Shown piece by piece: positions 52,444 to 62,108 of a stretch of 64,000 nucleotides of DNA. The stretch spans positions 1 through 64,000 of the forward strand of contig JAKLGV010000016.1 in NCBI GenBank assembly GCA_022710585.1, given 5' to 3'. The position numbers were made by a program, and so were the translations under genes. This DNA comes from Deltaproteobacteria bacterium. Its GTDB lineage: Bacteria > Desulfobacterota > Syntrophia > Syntrophales > Smithellaceae. A model generated the notes under the pieces. The model made no database searches, had not been told where the DNA came from, and saw only the letters and a program-made list of their open reading frames with translations. Within the stretch, counting starts at the first letter, position 1, and the number at the start of each line of letters is the position of its first letter.

Positions 52444-52490
52444 GGCAATAAATTCAGCGATTGACGACCGGAGTTTCTCTGTTGCCCGGA

Positions 52491-52946
52491 TCAGGCGGAC
52501 TCTTTGGCTTTTGTTGTAGCCTCAGTTTTTTCCGGTTTATTCATAATAATCGCATCCGTGGGGCATTCCTGACAGCAGAAACCACAACCGATACAGGCTT
52601 TGGCATTCTTAAGATAAGGGAAGGCATCAACGCCTTTATTTCGCGGCCGTTCCGACATAGCCAGGCAACCAACCGGACAGGCATCAACGCAGATGCCGCA
52701 GGCGATACACGTTTCCACGGTGATTTCCGGCTTGGACCATTCGGATCGTTTGATCATCGTACAAGCAATCCCATTGCCGTCCAGGATACTCGCCTGAGGA
52801 CATACTCTTCCGCAGGCGCCGCATTCAATGCATAAATCCGCATTGATGGTGTGGAGATTCTTTTTTTCGCCTGAAATGGCATCAGCAGGGCAAAGACGCA
52901 TGCAAGCGCCGCAGCCGTTGCATTTTTCCGTAATTGTATATGACAT
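52491..52946 (-). CDS. Four-cluster polyferredoxin
   Basis: A 151-residue protein with four C-x2-C-x2-C-x3-C sites: CNGCGACMRLCP, CIECGACGRVCP, CIACGICVDACP and CIGCGFCCQECP. Each should bind one [4Fe-4S] cluster. It is encoded directly after AOR (one-base gap), as is usual for AOR electron-acceptor or electron-transfer subunits. It probably passes electrons between AOR and other carriers. The C-terminal tail is basic and disordered. It ends the operon before the terminator at 52401-52443. Confidence 0.9.
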   Translation of the reverse strand: MSYTITEKCNGCGACMRLCPADAISGEKKNLHTINADLCIECGACGRVCPQASILDGNGIACTMIKRSEWSKPEITVETCIACGICVDACPVGCLAMSERPRNKGVDAFPYLKNAKACIGCGFCCQECPTDAIIMNKPEKTEATTKAKESA

Positions 52947-52947
52947 T

Positions 52948-54903
52948 TTACTCTATCCCCAGTCTTTTTAATGTTTCCTCTTTAGGTATTCCTGTGGTCC
53001 GGTCCCAGCCGAACTGTTCCCAATAATCAGCGGCCAGTTTTTCCACATCCACGGATCTGCCTCTATTCGCACCTTCCTTCTGAGGAGGATGGCCCTGTGC
53101 TCTGCGGCTGATGAAATTATTTTTCGGTTTAATCCCGTGCTTGACATTGAACGCCTGTTTCAGGGTCTGAATCCGCTCGCCGGTCGTCATGTATTCTTCA
53201 GGTGTAAATTTCCAGCCGGTCGCGGCATTGAGCCAGTCAAACGTGGGAACCCTTTTCGCTCCGATAAACAAACCGAACATACACATTCCCGCGCCATTCC
53301 CCATGCTCATGAACTTGCTGCACGCGGCGGAAGCCTGGGCCTTCTCCTTATTGACTTTATACTTGCTCCCCTTCATAAAAAGAAGGCTTGGTCTGGGCAG
53401 ACCTTTAACACGTTTCCAAAGCTGGAACATTTCGTAATACAAATGAGCGCCGATCGTATGACGCCCCGGCGTGGGTTCCACACTGTAGTGGACATTGAAA
53501 CCCGGATCATTGCGTCCGTCATGCATGGCCGGCTCCTGACCTCCCGCATGAACGGTGCATTCTTCCGCTCCCCTGCCGATTTTTGCCGCGGCAACTTTCG
53601 ATCCATCGGCCAGGATGTCGCCTATGCCTTCCCGGTTGACCATTTTCCTGATGAGCGCAACGACGTCTTCTGCATTTCCCCATTTCAATTCCAGACCGTC
53701 CGTATCTTCCTTCGTCAGAATGCCTTTTTCGTAGCACTCAATGGCGAAGGCCGCGGTTGCGCCGGCGGATATCGTATCCATGCCCGCCCGGTTGAGAAGC
53801 TCGTTTAAATAAAAAACGCTGTCCAGATCCTCATTCATGCACAGACCGCCCAGCGCCAGAATGCTTTCATATTCGGGTTTGTGGGTATGGGAATACTTTC
53901 CTTTGGTGGCGCAGATACCGCCGCAGCCCAGCGGACACGAATAACAGTGGTATTTTACGATTTCCGCTTTTCTGATGATATCCGGATTGATGGTTTTGGA
54001 TTTACCCAAGGGGAAATCCTTGCTGGAACCGTCCCAGTTTTTCAGCGGCGAATCGCCCATCTCGACAGACATTTGATTCATGCCGCCCGTGCCCCATGTT
54101 CTCAAAATGGTCTTGTACAGGAGACCATCCTGGGCGAACATCACAGGAGTCGTCCCCATAAATGTTCCCATCAGAGCCAGACCTACACCCGGGAGCAGGC
54201 TCAGCGGCATGGGGAAGTTGGTCCACTTGATACATTTCAGACTCAGGCTTTTCATTTCTTTCGGGTCTTGAACTTGAATCCGTTGCACGCCGTCGAGGAC
54301 TACGGCTTTAAGTTTTTTCACGCCCATTACAGCACCCAGACCCGATCGGGCGGCAATTCTGCCCTTGTCGGTGCAGACGCCCGAAATCAGAGAAACCTTC
54401 TCGCCGGCAGGGCCGATGACCGCTACACCTGCTTTTTCGCCGTACTGTTTTTTGAGTTTCTCTTCCGTTTCGACGGCATCCATTCCCCACAGGTCCGAGG
54501 CATCTTTGAGGAGCGTCTTGCCGTTTTTGACATATAAATAAACGGGCTTGGGGCTGATGCCTTTGAAGAAAATGGCGTCATAGCCGCTATGCTTGATGGC
54601 CGGGGAAAACGTACCGCCGCAATTCGCGTCGCCCCAGCCTCCGGTCAGAGGCGATTTGCCGACAAGCGTCCATCGTCCGGAAAATAAACTGCCCGTACCG
54701 GTCAGCAGACCGGAACAGAAGCCCAGAATATTGTCCGGCCCCAACGGATCGGCTCCGGCCGGTATGCGATTATAAAGGATGTAAGCTCCGAGTCCCATTC
54801 CGGACAGATATTGCTCATACACACGATCCGGTATGGTCTCTTCGTTCATGGTTTGGCTCGACAGATCCACCATGAGGATTTTTCCCATATAAGCTTTGCT
54901 CAT
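52948..54903 (-). CDS. aor: Aldehyde:ferredoxin oxidoreductase (tungsten)
   Basis: A 651-residue AOR-family protein. It starts MGKILMVDLSSQTMNEE, has SGRWTLVGKSPLTGGWGDANCGG, and YHCYSCPLGCGGIC holds C-x2-C-x3-C of the single [4Fe-4S] cluster, with the fourth Cys probably in MSMGNGAGMCMFG. EPTPGRHTIG is near the cofactor. The bis-tungstopterin cofactor is expected. It interconverts aldehydes and carboxylic acids with low-potential electrons, so it could reduce acids to aldehydes or detoxify aldehydes here. The two Fe-ADH homologues upstream are natural partners for aldehyde/alcohol steps. Confidence 0.93.
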   Translation of the reverse strand: MSKAYMGKILMVDLSSQTMNEETIPDRVYEQYLSGMGLGAYILYNRIPAGADPLGPDNILGFCSGLLTGTGSLFSGRWTLVGKSPLTGGWGDANCGGTFSPAIKHSGYDAIFFKGISPKPVYLYVKNGKTLLKDASDLWGMDAVETEEKLKKQYGEKAGVAVIGPAGEKVSLISGVCTDKGRIAARSGLGAVMGVKKLKAVVLDGVQRIQVQDPKEMKSLSLKCIKWTNFPMPLSLLPGVGLALMGTFMGTTPVMFAQDGLLYKTILRTWGTGGMNQMSVEMGDSPLKNWDGSSKDFPLGKSKTINPDIIRKAEIVKYHCYSCPLGCGGICATKGKYSHTHKPEYESILALGGLCMNEDLDSVFYLNELLNRAGMDTISAGATAAFAIECYEKGILTKEDTDGLELKWGNAEDVVALIRKMVNREGIGDILADGSKVAAAKIGRGAEECTVHAGGQEPAMHDGRNDPGFNVHYSVEPTPGRHTIGAHLYYEMFQLWKRVKGLPRPSLLFMKGSKYKVNKEKAQASAACSKFMSMGNGAGMCMFGLFIGAKRVPTFDWLNAATGWKFTPEEYMTTGERIQTLKQAFNVKHGIKPKNNFISRRAQGHPPQKEGANRGRSVDVEKLAADYWEQFGWDRTTGIPKEETLKRLGIE

Positions 54904-54924
54904 AAAAACTCTCTCTTGAAATGT

Positions 54925-56172
54925 TTATCCTTTTTTAATTTTATTCCGGTCAAGGGGTTTGCCTTCCCATGCCGCTTCCAGAACCAATAAATTTTCTTCG
55001 TAATCCTGATCTTCCGGATTGTAGATGGTTGCGCCGTCAAGCAGGGCCGCTTTGGCAATTTCCGGAAGAATCTCCCGTGGAACCATCTGTTTGCCATCGC
55101 GATCCTTGACTTCCGAGAAGTACCGGGCATGCCGTCCGCCGGTGATCTCGTTGAGATCCTGATTCATTTGCCGGATCAGGGAAACAACTTTTTCCGCTCG
55201 TTCGGCCTTAGGCGTTTTACGGTAGACCTCCTCGCCCGCCATGGGCAGCAGCAGTTCCGCGATGGTTTCCCCGCGCTTATGCATATTGTATTCGAGACCA
55301 TAGGGCAATAAAATAGCCATGCAGATTCCATGGGGAACACCGCAGACAGAACCGGTGGCATGACCGAGATTGTGAACGATTCCGACCATGGAGTTGGAAA
55401 AGGAAATTCCGGCCAGACACGCGCTTACCGCCATGGCCAGACGACCGTCTTTATCCGCAGGATTTTTGGTCACTGAAGGCAGATATTGGTGAATCATATT
55501 GACGGCCGCCAGAGAGTGGGCGTCACTCAACGGATTTTTCTGAAGGCAGTAATATCCTTCCACGGCATGGCTCAAGGCATCCATGCCCGTCATGGCTGTG
55601 ATGAAAGGCGGCATCGTCATGGTCATGCGCGAATCGAGAATGGATACGCTGGGCAGCAAAAAATAACTGGTAAAGGCCATTTTTAAATGCTTTTCATGAT
55701 CTTTGATCACGGCAACCAGCGTGACTTCCGATCCCGTGCCCGCCGTCGTCGGTACGGCAACAAGAGTTTTCAGGCGCCGATTCAGGGCGCCGGCGCCGCT
55801 GAAGGCCATCAGATCGGTGGCATTCTCGGAAACGACGATGTTGACGCCTTTGGCCGTATCCATCACGGAACCCCCGCCGACGGCGATAATAGCATCACAG
55901 GCGTTATCCCGATAAAGACCGGCGAGCTGGTTGACCACCTTCAAATCGGAATCGGGCGGAACGTTATCGGCAACGCCTCCGATGGTGACGCCTTCCTTGA
56001 GCGCATTGACGACAATATCCACGAGACCGGCGGCGGCAACGCCCTTATCCGTAATAATCAGCGGTTTTTTTGATCCCATTTCGGCCAGCAGCGCCGGTAT
56101 CTTTTCCAGCGCGTCGTGCCCCGCAACAATTTTTACACGGCAGCAGAATTCATAATAATCCGGTAGTATCAT
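54925..56172 (-). CDS. Iron-containing alcohol dehydrogenase, complete active site
   Basis: A 415-residue type III dehydrogenase behind GGAAAGGA. The NAD(P) site is AVGGGSVMDTAKG. The metal ligands match those of FucO: Asp and His in TGMDALSHAVEGY, His in VHNLGHATG and His in GVPHG. It should interconvert an alcohol and an aldehyde or ketone. Together with AOR it makes an alcohol-aldehyde-acid path. It is immediately upstream of aor (21-base gap) and downstream of the second homologue. Confidence 0.92.
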   Translation of the reverse strand: MILPDYYEFCCRVKIVAGHDALEKIPALLAEMGSKKPLIITDKGVAAAGLVDIVVNALKEGVTIGGVADNVPPDSDLKVVNQLAGLYRDNACDAIIAVGGGSVMDTAKGVNIVVSENATDLMAFSGAGALNRRLKTLVAVPTTAGTGSEVTLVAVIKDHEKHLKMAFTSYFLLPSVSILDSRMTMTMPPFITAMTGMDALSHAVEGYYCLQKNPLSDAHSLAAVNMIHQYLPSVTKNPADKDGRLAMAVSACLAGISFSNSMVGIVHNLGHATGSVCGVPHGICMAILLPYGLEYNMHKRGETIAELLLPMAGEEVYRKTPKAERAEKVVSLIRQMNQDLNEITGGRHARYFSEVKDRDGKQMVPREILPEIAKAALLDGATIYNPEDQDYEENLLVLEAAWEGKPLDRNKIKKG

Positions 56173-56190
56173 GGGTTACATCCTTTCCAT

Positions 56191-57351
56191 TCAGGCTTTG
56201 ATTGAGCTGCCGCCGACACGATCGATGACCGTGCGCAGGTAAGCTCCATCCGGTTCTTGATTAATGATGTCAAATATATCTTTCATCAGGTATTGCTGAA
56301 TACCTGCTTCCGTAATGGTTCGCGGTATTTTTCCTTTCAGCGAGCGGTAAATCTCATATGAAAATTCGCATAGGTCCCTCAGAGCATCGCCTGCTCTTCC
56401 GGCCTCCGGCATGGCGGCGTATTTGTCGTCTCCAGCCAGGGGGAGAAGAAGGCTGGCGATGCGAGAGCTGTCCTTCTTCATGCAATCGTCAAGGAAAGGA
56501 TGAAGGCACATTCCGATGATTATGCCCGGATGAACATGGACGGTATTTTGAAATACCTGTCCCAGCCGGTGAAGCATGTTTTGATCGGTATTGGAAATAA
56601 CACATCCCGACATGGCCACGGCATTGGCGACTGCAAGGGACTCTTTCTTATTACAGCGTTTATTGACGGCTGAGGCGAGGTTCTCCCGGATAAAGCGCAG
56701 TGCGGTAAAAGCATAGGCATCCATAAAAGGATTTTTATCCGGAGCAATGTAAGCCTCCAAGGTGCGCCCGAATGCGGCAAAACCAGCTTCGGCAACTGTT
56801 TTTCCGTCTTTTGCCCGGGTCAGTCGCGGATCAAGCACCACGAGGCCGGGCATTAAATGAACAGAGGTAAATATCTTCCCGCTCAGAACGGCATATTTCG
56901 ACGTTTCCATTCCGGTTGCAGCGGCCGTCGGAATCACGACAAAAGGCCCCAGGGGATCGCGAATAGCTGTTGCCGGAGAAAGTTGACGCGCATCGGCAAC
57001 CTTCAGCGAGACCGCGAGATTCAGTATTTTGGCCACATCAACAATGATCCCGCCGCCCAGGGCGATAATGACATCGTATTGGCCCTTAAGAAATATTTCT
57101 CTGATTTGTTCGACAACGTTCAGATCGGCCGTTTCCGTTACGTCGTCAAAAACACCGATCGTCATTCCAGAATCGCCGAACGCATTTATCAATGTTCCTA
57201 TCGCTTTCGGGCCCGCCAGCTCCCGGCTGGTGATGATCAGGGGCTTGAAAGCGTTGAGGCCAGCCAGTTCAACGGGAAGATGCTCCAGCGCCTTGTTTCC
57301 TGAATTTGTCTTGAATGGACAGGTAAATGCAAAACCGTTTGTAAGATTCAT
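56191..57351 (-). CDS. Iron-ADH homologue with most metal ligands missing
   Basis: A 386-residue protein behind AAAGGAAT. It keeps the fold and nucleotide site (ALGGGIIVDVAKI), but the metal site is changed. AAFGRTLEAY replaces DALxHAxEGY (Asp to Ala, His to Arg) and MLHRLGQVFQ has Gln for the third ligand His. Only the last His (VHPGI) remains. It is therefore unlikely to bind iron as the first homologue does. It may be an inactive partner, a regulatory subunit or an enzyme with different chemistry. The frame is intact and well spaced in the operon, so it is maintained. Confidence 0.8.
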   Translation of the reverse strand: MNLTNGFAFTCPFKTNSGNKALEHLPVELAGLNAFKPLIITSRELAGPKAIGTLINAFGDSGMTIGVFDDVTETADLNVVEQIREIFLKGQYDVIIALGGGIIVDVAKILNLAVSLKVADARQLSPATAIRDPLGPFVVIPTAAATGMETSKYAVLSGKIFTSVHLMPGLVVLDPRLTRAKDGKTVAEAGFAAFGRTLEAYIAPDKNPFMDAYAFTALRFIRENLASAVNKRCNKKESLAVANAVAMSGCVISNTDQNMLHRLGQVFQNTVHVHPGIIIGMCLHPFLDDCMKKDSSRIASLLLPLAGDDKYAAMPEAGRAGDALRDLCEFSYEIYRSLKGKIPRTITEAGIQQYLMKDIFDIINQEPDGAYLRTVIDRVGGSSIKA

Positions 57352-57366
57352 TTTTTATTCCTTTCC

Positions 57367-57888
57367 TTAAAAACCTAACAACGTGCGGGTATAAACGCCA
57401 ACCCTTCCCGCCAGCTTCCGGCTGAATGACCACCATGAAGGATAACGTTTCACAGCCAGAGACGCGATGAGCTTGGGAAGGAGATAAACTTCGACAATAT
57501 CAAGAATCCGGATGACCGACAGCGCGTAAGGCACTTCGCCGTCCGTCATCAGACGATTACGGGTTGTTGCCAGAGCCGTGCTTTCCTGAAAAGACAATAT
57601 TAAAAATGCGGCATCCAGACTCTTAATAACGAGACGAAGATGAACAGGCCGGCATTTGAGGTTGCCCCCGAAATATTTTACCTTGCCCTTTTCCTTGCCA
57701 ACCACCATCCACGGGCCGTTGGGAAGGCAGCCCAGCGCAAAGGTAAAATCATCGGGCAGAGCAGCGAATTCCTTCTGAACTTCCTTGTCGACTTTTGCCG
57801 CCGCCTGAATGGCTCGGCCCGTAAACCATAGAAAGATGGCCACGTAGGCCTTCTTCAGGGGTTTTCCTCCTGCATGAATTTCCCGCAT
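57367..57888 (-). CDS. SCP2-like sterol/lipid-binding-type protein
   Basis: A 173-residue protein behind GGAGG. The central part (KYFGGNLKCRPVHLRLVIKS, then SLDAAFLILSFQESTALA) resembles an SCP2 domain: a beta-sheet with an amphipathic cavity. NRLMTDGEVPYALSVIRIL and IVEVYLLPKLIA follow. SCP2 domains bind acyl chains or acyl-CoA. As first gene of the AOR/ADH operon it may present a hydrophobic substrate to those enzymes. Confidence in the fold is moderate. No signal peptide. Confidence 0.6.
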   Translation of the reverse strand: MREIHAGGKPLKKAYVAIFLWFTGRAIQAAAKVDKEVQKEFAALPDDFTFALGCLPNGPWMVVGKEKGKVKYFGGNLKCRPVHLRLVIKSLDAAFLILSFQESTALATTRNRLMTDGEVPYALSVIRILDIVEVYLLPKLIASLAVKRYPSWWSFSRKLAGRVGVYTRTLLGF

Positions 57889-58105
57889 GATTTAATCCTC
57901 CTGTCATTTCTTTTGAAAAAGAGTTTTTGGGTGCTTCTCATTTGGATTCTTCTCATAAGGACACGACTCTAGTTTTATTATAGCCTGCTTTTCCAATGGG
58001 GGGAGAACACATATACATGATTCACCCATTGAAGTCAAAGAAATTATATCGCAGGATATTTCGGTCCGTAATCATAGACGTTCAAAGATTTTTTCACCGC
58101 CGGTG

Positions 58106-59080
58106 TTATTTGATAAATCTGTATACGTCTCTGGAAAATGAAAACGATAATATCTTTCCATCCTGAGTCTTGATTTTCACCGTGTCGGCGCTCAGGCTGA
58201 CGATCTGCCCTTCGATAATCTTCCCGTTGAATAACTCGATTCCTTTTATTTTCTTCATTTCCCGGACGCTTTGATCTTCTGTTGACGGAAAAGTAAAATT
58301 TTTCATGGGCAGCGGCGTTTTCTTTGCCGGCGTGACGGAAACGGGAGCAGTGTCCGGAAGATTTTTTGTTTCGTTTTTTGACGGTTGTCCGGATTTTTCC
58401 TGTCCGCACTTGCCCTTGCTTTTCGCCCATTCCAGAACTTTGCAGAGCCCCAGCTCACACGCCTTTTGCGCGTCAAGGCAGCCCGAAGGGTTATTGCCCT
58501 GTAGTAAATAAGCAAGCGCGCGGTTGTTGTAGGCATTGACATATCCCGGTTTCAGGCGAAGGGCCTCGTTGAAATCCTTCGTGGCGATGGTGAAATTTTT
58601 CAGTTGGGCATAAGCCTTCCCCCGGTTGCTATATGCGAGAGCCATTTTCGGCTGCAGGCGGATGGCTGCGGTGCAGTCATCGACGGCGCGCTGATATTGA
58701 CCGAGGCTGTAGTGGGCATCCCCCCGGTTGATGAAAGCAAAAGCGTAATCAGGTTTGATCCGGATCGCCTGATCATAGTCTTCGATGGCGCGTTTGAAGC
58801 GGCCGAGGTCGGCATAAGCGTTGCCCCGGCTGTTGTAGGCGGCGGCGTAGTCCGGCTGCAGTTGAATGGCGCTGTTCAGGTATTCGATGGCTTTTTTGGA
58901 ATCGGCAAATTTTCCCCGATCATCACTCCACAAGGCCTGCGCCTGATTGAACCAGTCCGCCGCCGTGATGCTCATGGCCGGAAGACAAAATAATGTCAGA
59001 ACCAGAAAAACGGAAATGATGGCTTCACGTATGAGGGCCGCACTTTTATTTTGCAATGGTTTCATAGGCGTTGATCGCAA
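58106..59080 (-). CDS. Exported TPR protein
   Basis: A 324-residue protein. TTG 59080 is taken as start because AAAAGG lies seven bases upstream; an in-frame ATG at 59065 has no site. A signal segment spans the N-terminal 40 residues (SVFLVLTLFCLPAMS). Then come at least five tetratricopeptide repeats (AAYNSRGNAYADLGRFKRAI, AFINRGDAHYSLGQY, ALAYSNRGKAYAQL, NAYNNRALAYLLQGN). A short C-terminal domain, EGQIVSLSADTVKIKTQDGK, looks like a small beta-fold. It is probably a periplasmic scaffold. The gap to the desulfidase gene is 11 bases, so it is in that operon. Confidence 0.85.
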   Translation of the reverse strand: MRSTPMKPLQNKSAALIREAIISVFLVLTLFCLPAMSITAADWFNQAQALWSDDRGKFADSKKAIEYLNSAIQLQPDYAAAYNSRGNAYADLGRFKRAIEDYDQAIRIKPDYAFAFINRGDAHYSLGQYQRAVDDCTAAIRLQPKMALAYSNRGKAYAQLKNFTIATKDFNEALRLKPGYVNAYNNRALAYLLQGNNPSGCLDAQKACELGLCKVLEWAKSKGKCGQEKSGQPSKNETKNLPDTAPVSVTPAKKTPLPMKNFTFPSTEDQSVREMKKIKGIELFNGKIIEGQIVSLSADTVKIKTQDGKILSFSFSRDVYRFIK

Positions 59081-59091
59081 TCAGATACCTT

Positions 59092-60384
59092 TTACGCCCG
59101 TCCACTTCGGCTGGATTTAGCCTGAATGATATGTACCACGGTAGGATCCACCGCGAACATGCCCTGAAGAGATACCTTGCCGATATTGAGAATGGATTCT
59201 TCGGGAGACCTGCCCAGCACACCGTCATCGGAGGAGAGACCGTAACCGGATAAGGCCATGAATGCTGAACGCAATGCCGTTTCTGCTCCGCTCATGATTT
59301 TCATGGAGCATCCGGGTTTTGCACCGTCGCAGATAATGCCGCACAGATCGCCGATGACATTGTCCATGGCGAGGTTGATCTTGCCCATATCGATGCCCGC
59401 CTTCTGATAGACCAGGGCAACCGCCGACGCCAGGCTGGCGGCAATGGCGCATCCGCAGATGACGGAAAGCTCTCCGGTGAAACATTTTACATATGAATTT
59501 ACAGCGTGGCTGATGGCGATGCTCTCCCGGATGCGTTCGATATCTATGCCCTGGTGGCGTCCCACCATGTAAGGGGCAATAATAGTGAGCGTGCCCTGAT
59601 TGCCGGAACCTCCTGAGGTCATCACCGGCTCCGGCATCCCGCCCATGCGGGCGTCCACGGCGCAGGCCACGCGAAGTTTCACCTGATAGAACAGGTCGTC
59701 CGACTTGAGACCATCCTGCATCATCCGTCTGATCTGATAGCCCGTCCGCTTCATATCGATTCCCTTTTCGGCGATGGTCATGTTCATATCGATGCCGCGC
59801 TGGATGTAGACCCGTTTCTCGTCATCCAGTTTGATTACTTCCCGCAGCACGTCCTCCAACTTCATCCTGCGCATGGCATCGCGGTAGGAGCCTCCTTCTT
59901 TCGCACCATGGGGATGCGTTTCCAGAATGGATTTCCCATCTTTTTCCAGGCAGGTGATGTTGGTATGTCCCTCGGACACGATGCAGTGCACGCTGGAACC
60001 ATCGCGTTTCGCCGTCACTTCAACATGAAAGTTTTTCTCGTCTTCCTTGCAGCCGTATTTCACGGCTCCTTTGTCCATCAAGGCAATGGCTTTCTGCAAT
60101 ATTTCCGCATCAACGGTTTTCAGAATCTCGAGCCGGAACGCTGACTTCCCGATGACAGCCCCGAGTGCGGCGGCAATGATATTTCCTTTCTGTCCTCCAC
60201 TGTTGGGGATCGTAACGGCCGCTCCGTTCTTGAAGGTTCCCGGATCGACGATGAGCTCAATGGAATCGGGGAAGCCCTGCAGTTGCTCAACGGCGGCTGC
60301 CGTTGTATAGGCGCAGGAAATGGGCTCGGTGCAGCCCATGGCCGGAAATACCTCGTTGGCGAAGATTTCTTTTAAAAGATCCAT
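59092..60384 (-). CDS. cyuA: L-cysteine desulfidase / UPF0597 (CyuA-type)
   Basis: A 430-residue protein from ATG 60384 behind GGAGGAACA. Family sites are FPAMGCTEPISCAYT, GTFKNGAAVTIPNSGG, MTSGGSGNQGT and ICGCAIAASLASA, with further Cys at GIICDGAKPGCSMK. Three of the cysteines should hold an oxygen-sensitive [4Fe-4S] cluster. CyuA-type enzymes split L-cysteine into sulfide, ammonia and pyruvate. It is coupled to an AspT-like transporter 35 bases upstream, which may import the amino acid. Serine or another substrate is possible. Confidence 0.85.
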   Translation of the reverse strand: MDLLKEIFANEVFPAMGCTEPISCAYTTAAAVEQLQGFPDSIELIVDPGTFKNGAAVTIPNSGGQKGNIIAAALGAVIGKSAFRLEILKTVDAEILQKAIALMDKGAVKYGCKEDEKNFHVEVTAKRDGSSVHCIVSEGHTNITCLEKDGKSILETHPHGAKEGGSYRDAMRRMKLEDVLREVIKLDDEKRVYIQRGIDMNMTIAEKGIDMKRTGYQIRRMMQDGLKSDDLFYQVKLRVACAVDARMGGMPEPVMTSGGSGNQGTLTIIAPYMVGRHQGIDIERIRESIAISHAVNSYVKCFTGELSVICGCAIAASLASAVALVYQKAGIDMGKINLAMDNVIGDLCGIICDGAKPGCSMKIMSGAETALRSAFMALSGYGLSSDDGVLGRSPEESILNIGKVSLQGMFAVDPTVVHIIQAKSSRSGRA

Positions 60385-60419
60385 AGTTGTTCCTCCGTTG
60401 ATAAAGTCTATTTTTTGTA

Positions 60420-62108
60420 TCACATGATATTAATAATGATACTGCCCATGATCGTCAGGAATACATTGGCAAAGGCAAAGGGAGCCGCGAAACCTAAAGC
60501 CGGTGTCGTGCTTTCCGCGTCTTCTTCCAGTGTGGTCATGGCCTGGGGAATAACGCGGGCGCCGGTGAGACCGCCCAAGAGCAGCACCGGGTTCATCTTC
60601 AGAATATATTTTCCGAAAATCATTCCGGCCAGAATGGGTATCAGCGCAAGCACGATGCCGGCCAGAAAGATGATCAGCCCACTAGACTGGAGAGCATCCA
60701 GCGCCGCCTTTCCGGAACTCAGGCCGATGCAGGCAACGAAGAGGCTCAGTCCCAGATCATTGAGAAGCCACTGCCCCCCGTCCGAGATCTGACCGAAACC
60801 GGGGTTTACGGAGCGCAGCCAGCCGCACATCAGCCCGGCAACCAGCACGCCTCCTCCCGTTCCCAGGGTCAGGGGAATGCCGGCCACCGGAATAACGATC
60901 ATTCCGGCCAGGGTTCCCGCGACACAGCCGATGCCGAGCATCACCAGATCGGTGACCACCGTTGACCGCTGGGCATACCCGATGTCCTCAGCGGCCCGTT
61001 CCACGAGCTCTTTAGTGCCCACCAGACGCAGGACATCGCATTTGTTGATGATGGTATTTTCCAGAATCGGCAACTCATGACCCTGCCTGGTTATCCGGGT
61101 CAGAAAGATGCCGTGGGCGCGGGCGCCGCCAGCCAACGCGATCTGGCCCAGGGTCTTTCCCACCATTTTGGGGTTCAATACACAGACATCCAGGGATTCG
61201 CCCACGATGTCAATAATTGTCGAAACGTCAATCTCCCGGCCGATAATTTCCGGAGCGGAAACGAGACCGACATACTTGCCGGCAACAACAAGTGTATCTT
61301 GGGCGCTGAGGAGTGTTTCCCGGTCAGGCTCAAACAGTTTTCCTTCCCTCAGAATCTGATACACGGCTACTCTTGCCGGCAGGAAAAGCGCCTCCACTTC
61401 CCGCACGTTCTTTCCAACAATTTTTCCATTGGTGATCTCATAAGCCCTGAGGCCAACCTGCCGTGACCAGGAAAACAACCCGGGGCTTTTGGATTCCGTT
61501 CCTCCGCCCATGTTCCGTTCGAGATCTTTGGCCTCCGCCTTCAGATTGATCCGGAAAAGGTTCGGCAGGAGTTTGAAGAAGATGATCACGCCCACCACGC
61601 CGAAGAGATAAGTGATGGCGTAGGCAACAGCGATGTTGTTGGATAAAATCTTTTTCGCCTCGGCAGTGATCGCCAGCTGATCCACCGCGCCATTGGCCGT
61701 TCCGATGACGGCGGACTGCGTCATGGCTCCTGCAAACAGGCCTGCGGTTGTTCCCGCATCAAAATGAAGCAGTTTGCCCAGGCCAACGGCCGTGGCCAGG
61801 CCGGTCAGCACCACGACCAGTGAGATCCACAGGTAGTTCATTCCCTCTTTACGGAGCGCGCCGAAAAACTGCGGCCCCACCTGATAGCCGATGCAAAAGG
61901 CAAAGAGCGCAAAACTGATGCTTTTCAAAATCGGCGGAACGTCTATGCTGAATTGTCCCAGGACCATGGCCGCCAGTAGAACGGATGCGGTCGTGCCGAT
62001 GCCGAACCCCTTGATCTTGAATTTACCGATGAAATACCCCGCTGCCAGGGACAGGAATACGAGGATTTCCGGACTTTCGTGGATGAGGCTGCTTATCTCC
62101 CGCTCCAT
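60420..62108 (-). CDS. AspT/YidE-type antiporter with RCK_C domains
   Basis: A 562-residue membrane protein of the aspartate:alanine exchanger family. The order is five or six membrane segments (ILVFLSLAAGYFIGKFKIKG at the start), a cytosolic centre (about 200-380) with two TrkA_C/RCK_C domains (VYQILREGKLFEPDRETLL and later LPILENTIINKCDVLRLVG), then six more membrane segments (GVLVAGLMCGWLRSVNPGFG, GGLTGARVIPQAMTTLEEDA). It may exchange amino acids or dicarboxylates. Its place ahead of the cysteine desulfidase suggests cysteine or another sulfur amino acid. The binding site cannot be read. Confidence 0.87.
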   Translation of the reverse strand: MEREISSLIHESPEILVFLSLAAGYFIGKFKIKGFGIGTTASVLLAAMVLGQFSIDVPPILKSISFALFAFCIGYQVGPQFFGALRKEGMNYLWISLVVVLTGLATAVGLGKLLHFDAGTTAGLFAGAMTQSAVIGTANGAVDQLAITAEAKKILSNNIAVAYAITYLFGVVGVIIFFKLLPNLFRINLKAEAKDLERNMGGGTESKSPGLFSWSRQVGLRAYEITNGKIVGKNVREVEALFLPARVAVYQILREGKLFEPDRETLLSAQDTLVVAGKYVGLVSAPEIIGREIDVSTIIDIVGESLDVCVLNPKMVGKTLGQIALAGGARAHGIFLTRITRQGHELPILENTIINKCDVLRLVGTKELVERAAEDIGYAQRSTVVTDLVMLGIGCVAGTLAGMIVIPVAGIPLTLGTGGGVLVAGLMCGWLRSVNPGFGQISDGGQWLLNDLGLSLFVACIGLSSGKAALDALQSSGLIIFLAGIVLALIPILAGMIFGKYILKMNPVLLLGGLTGARVIPQAMTTLEEDAESTTPALGFAAPFAFANVFLTIMGSIIINIM

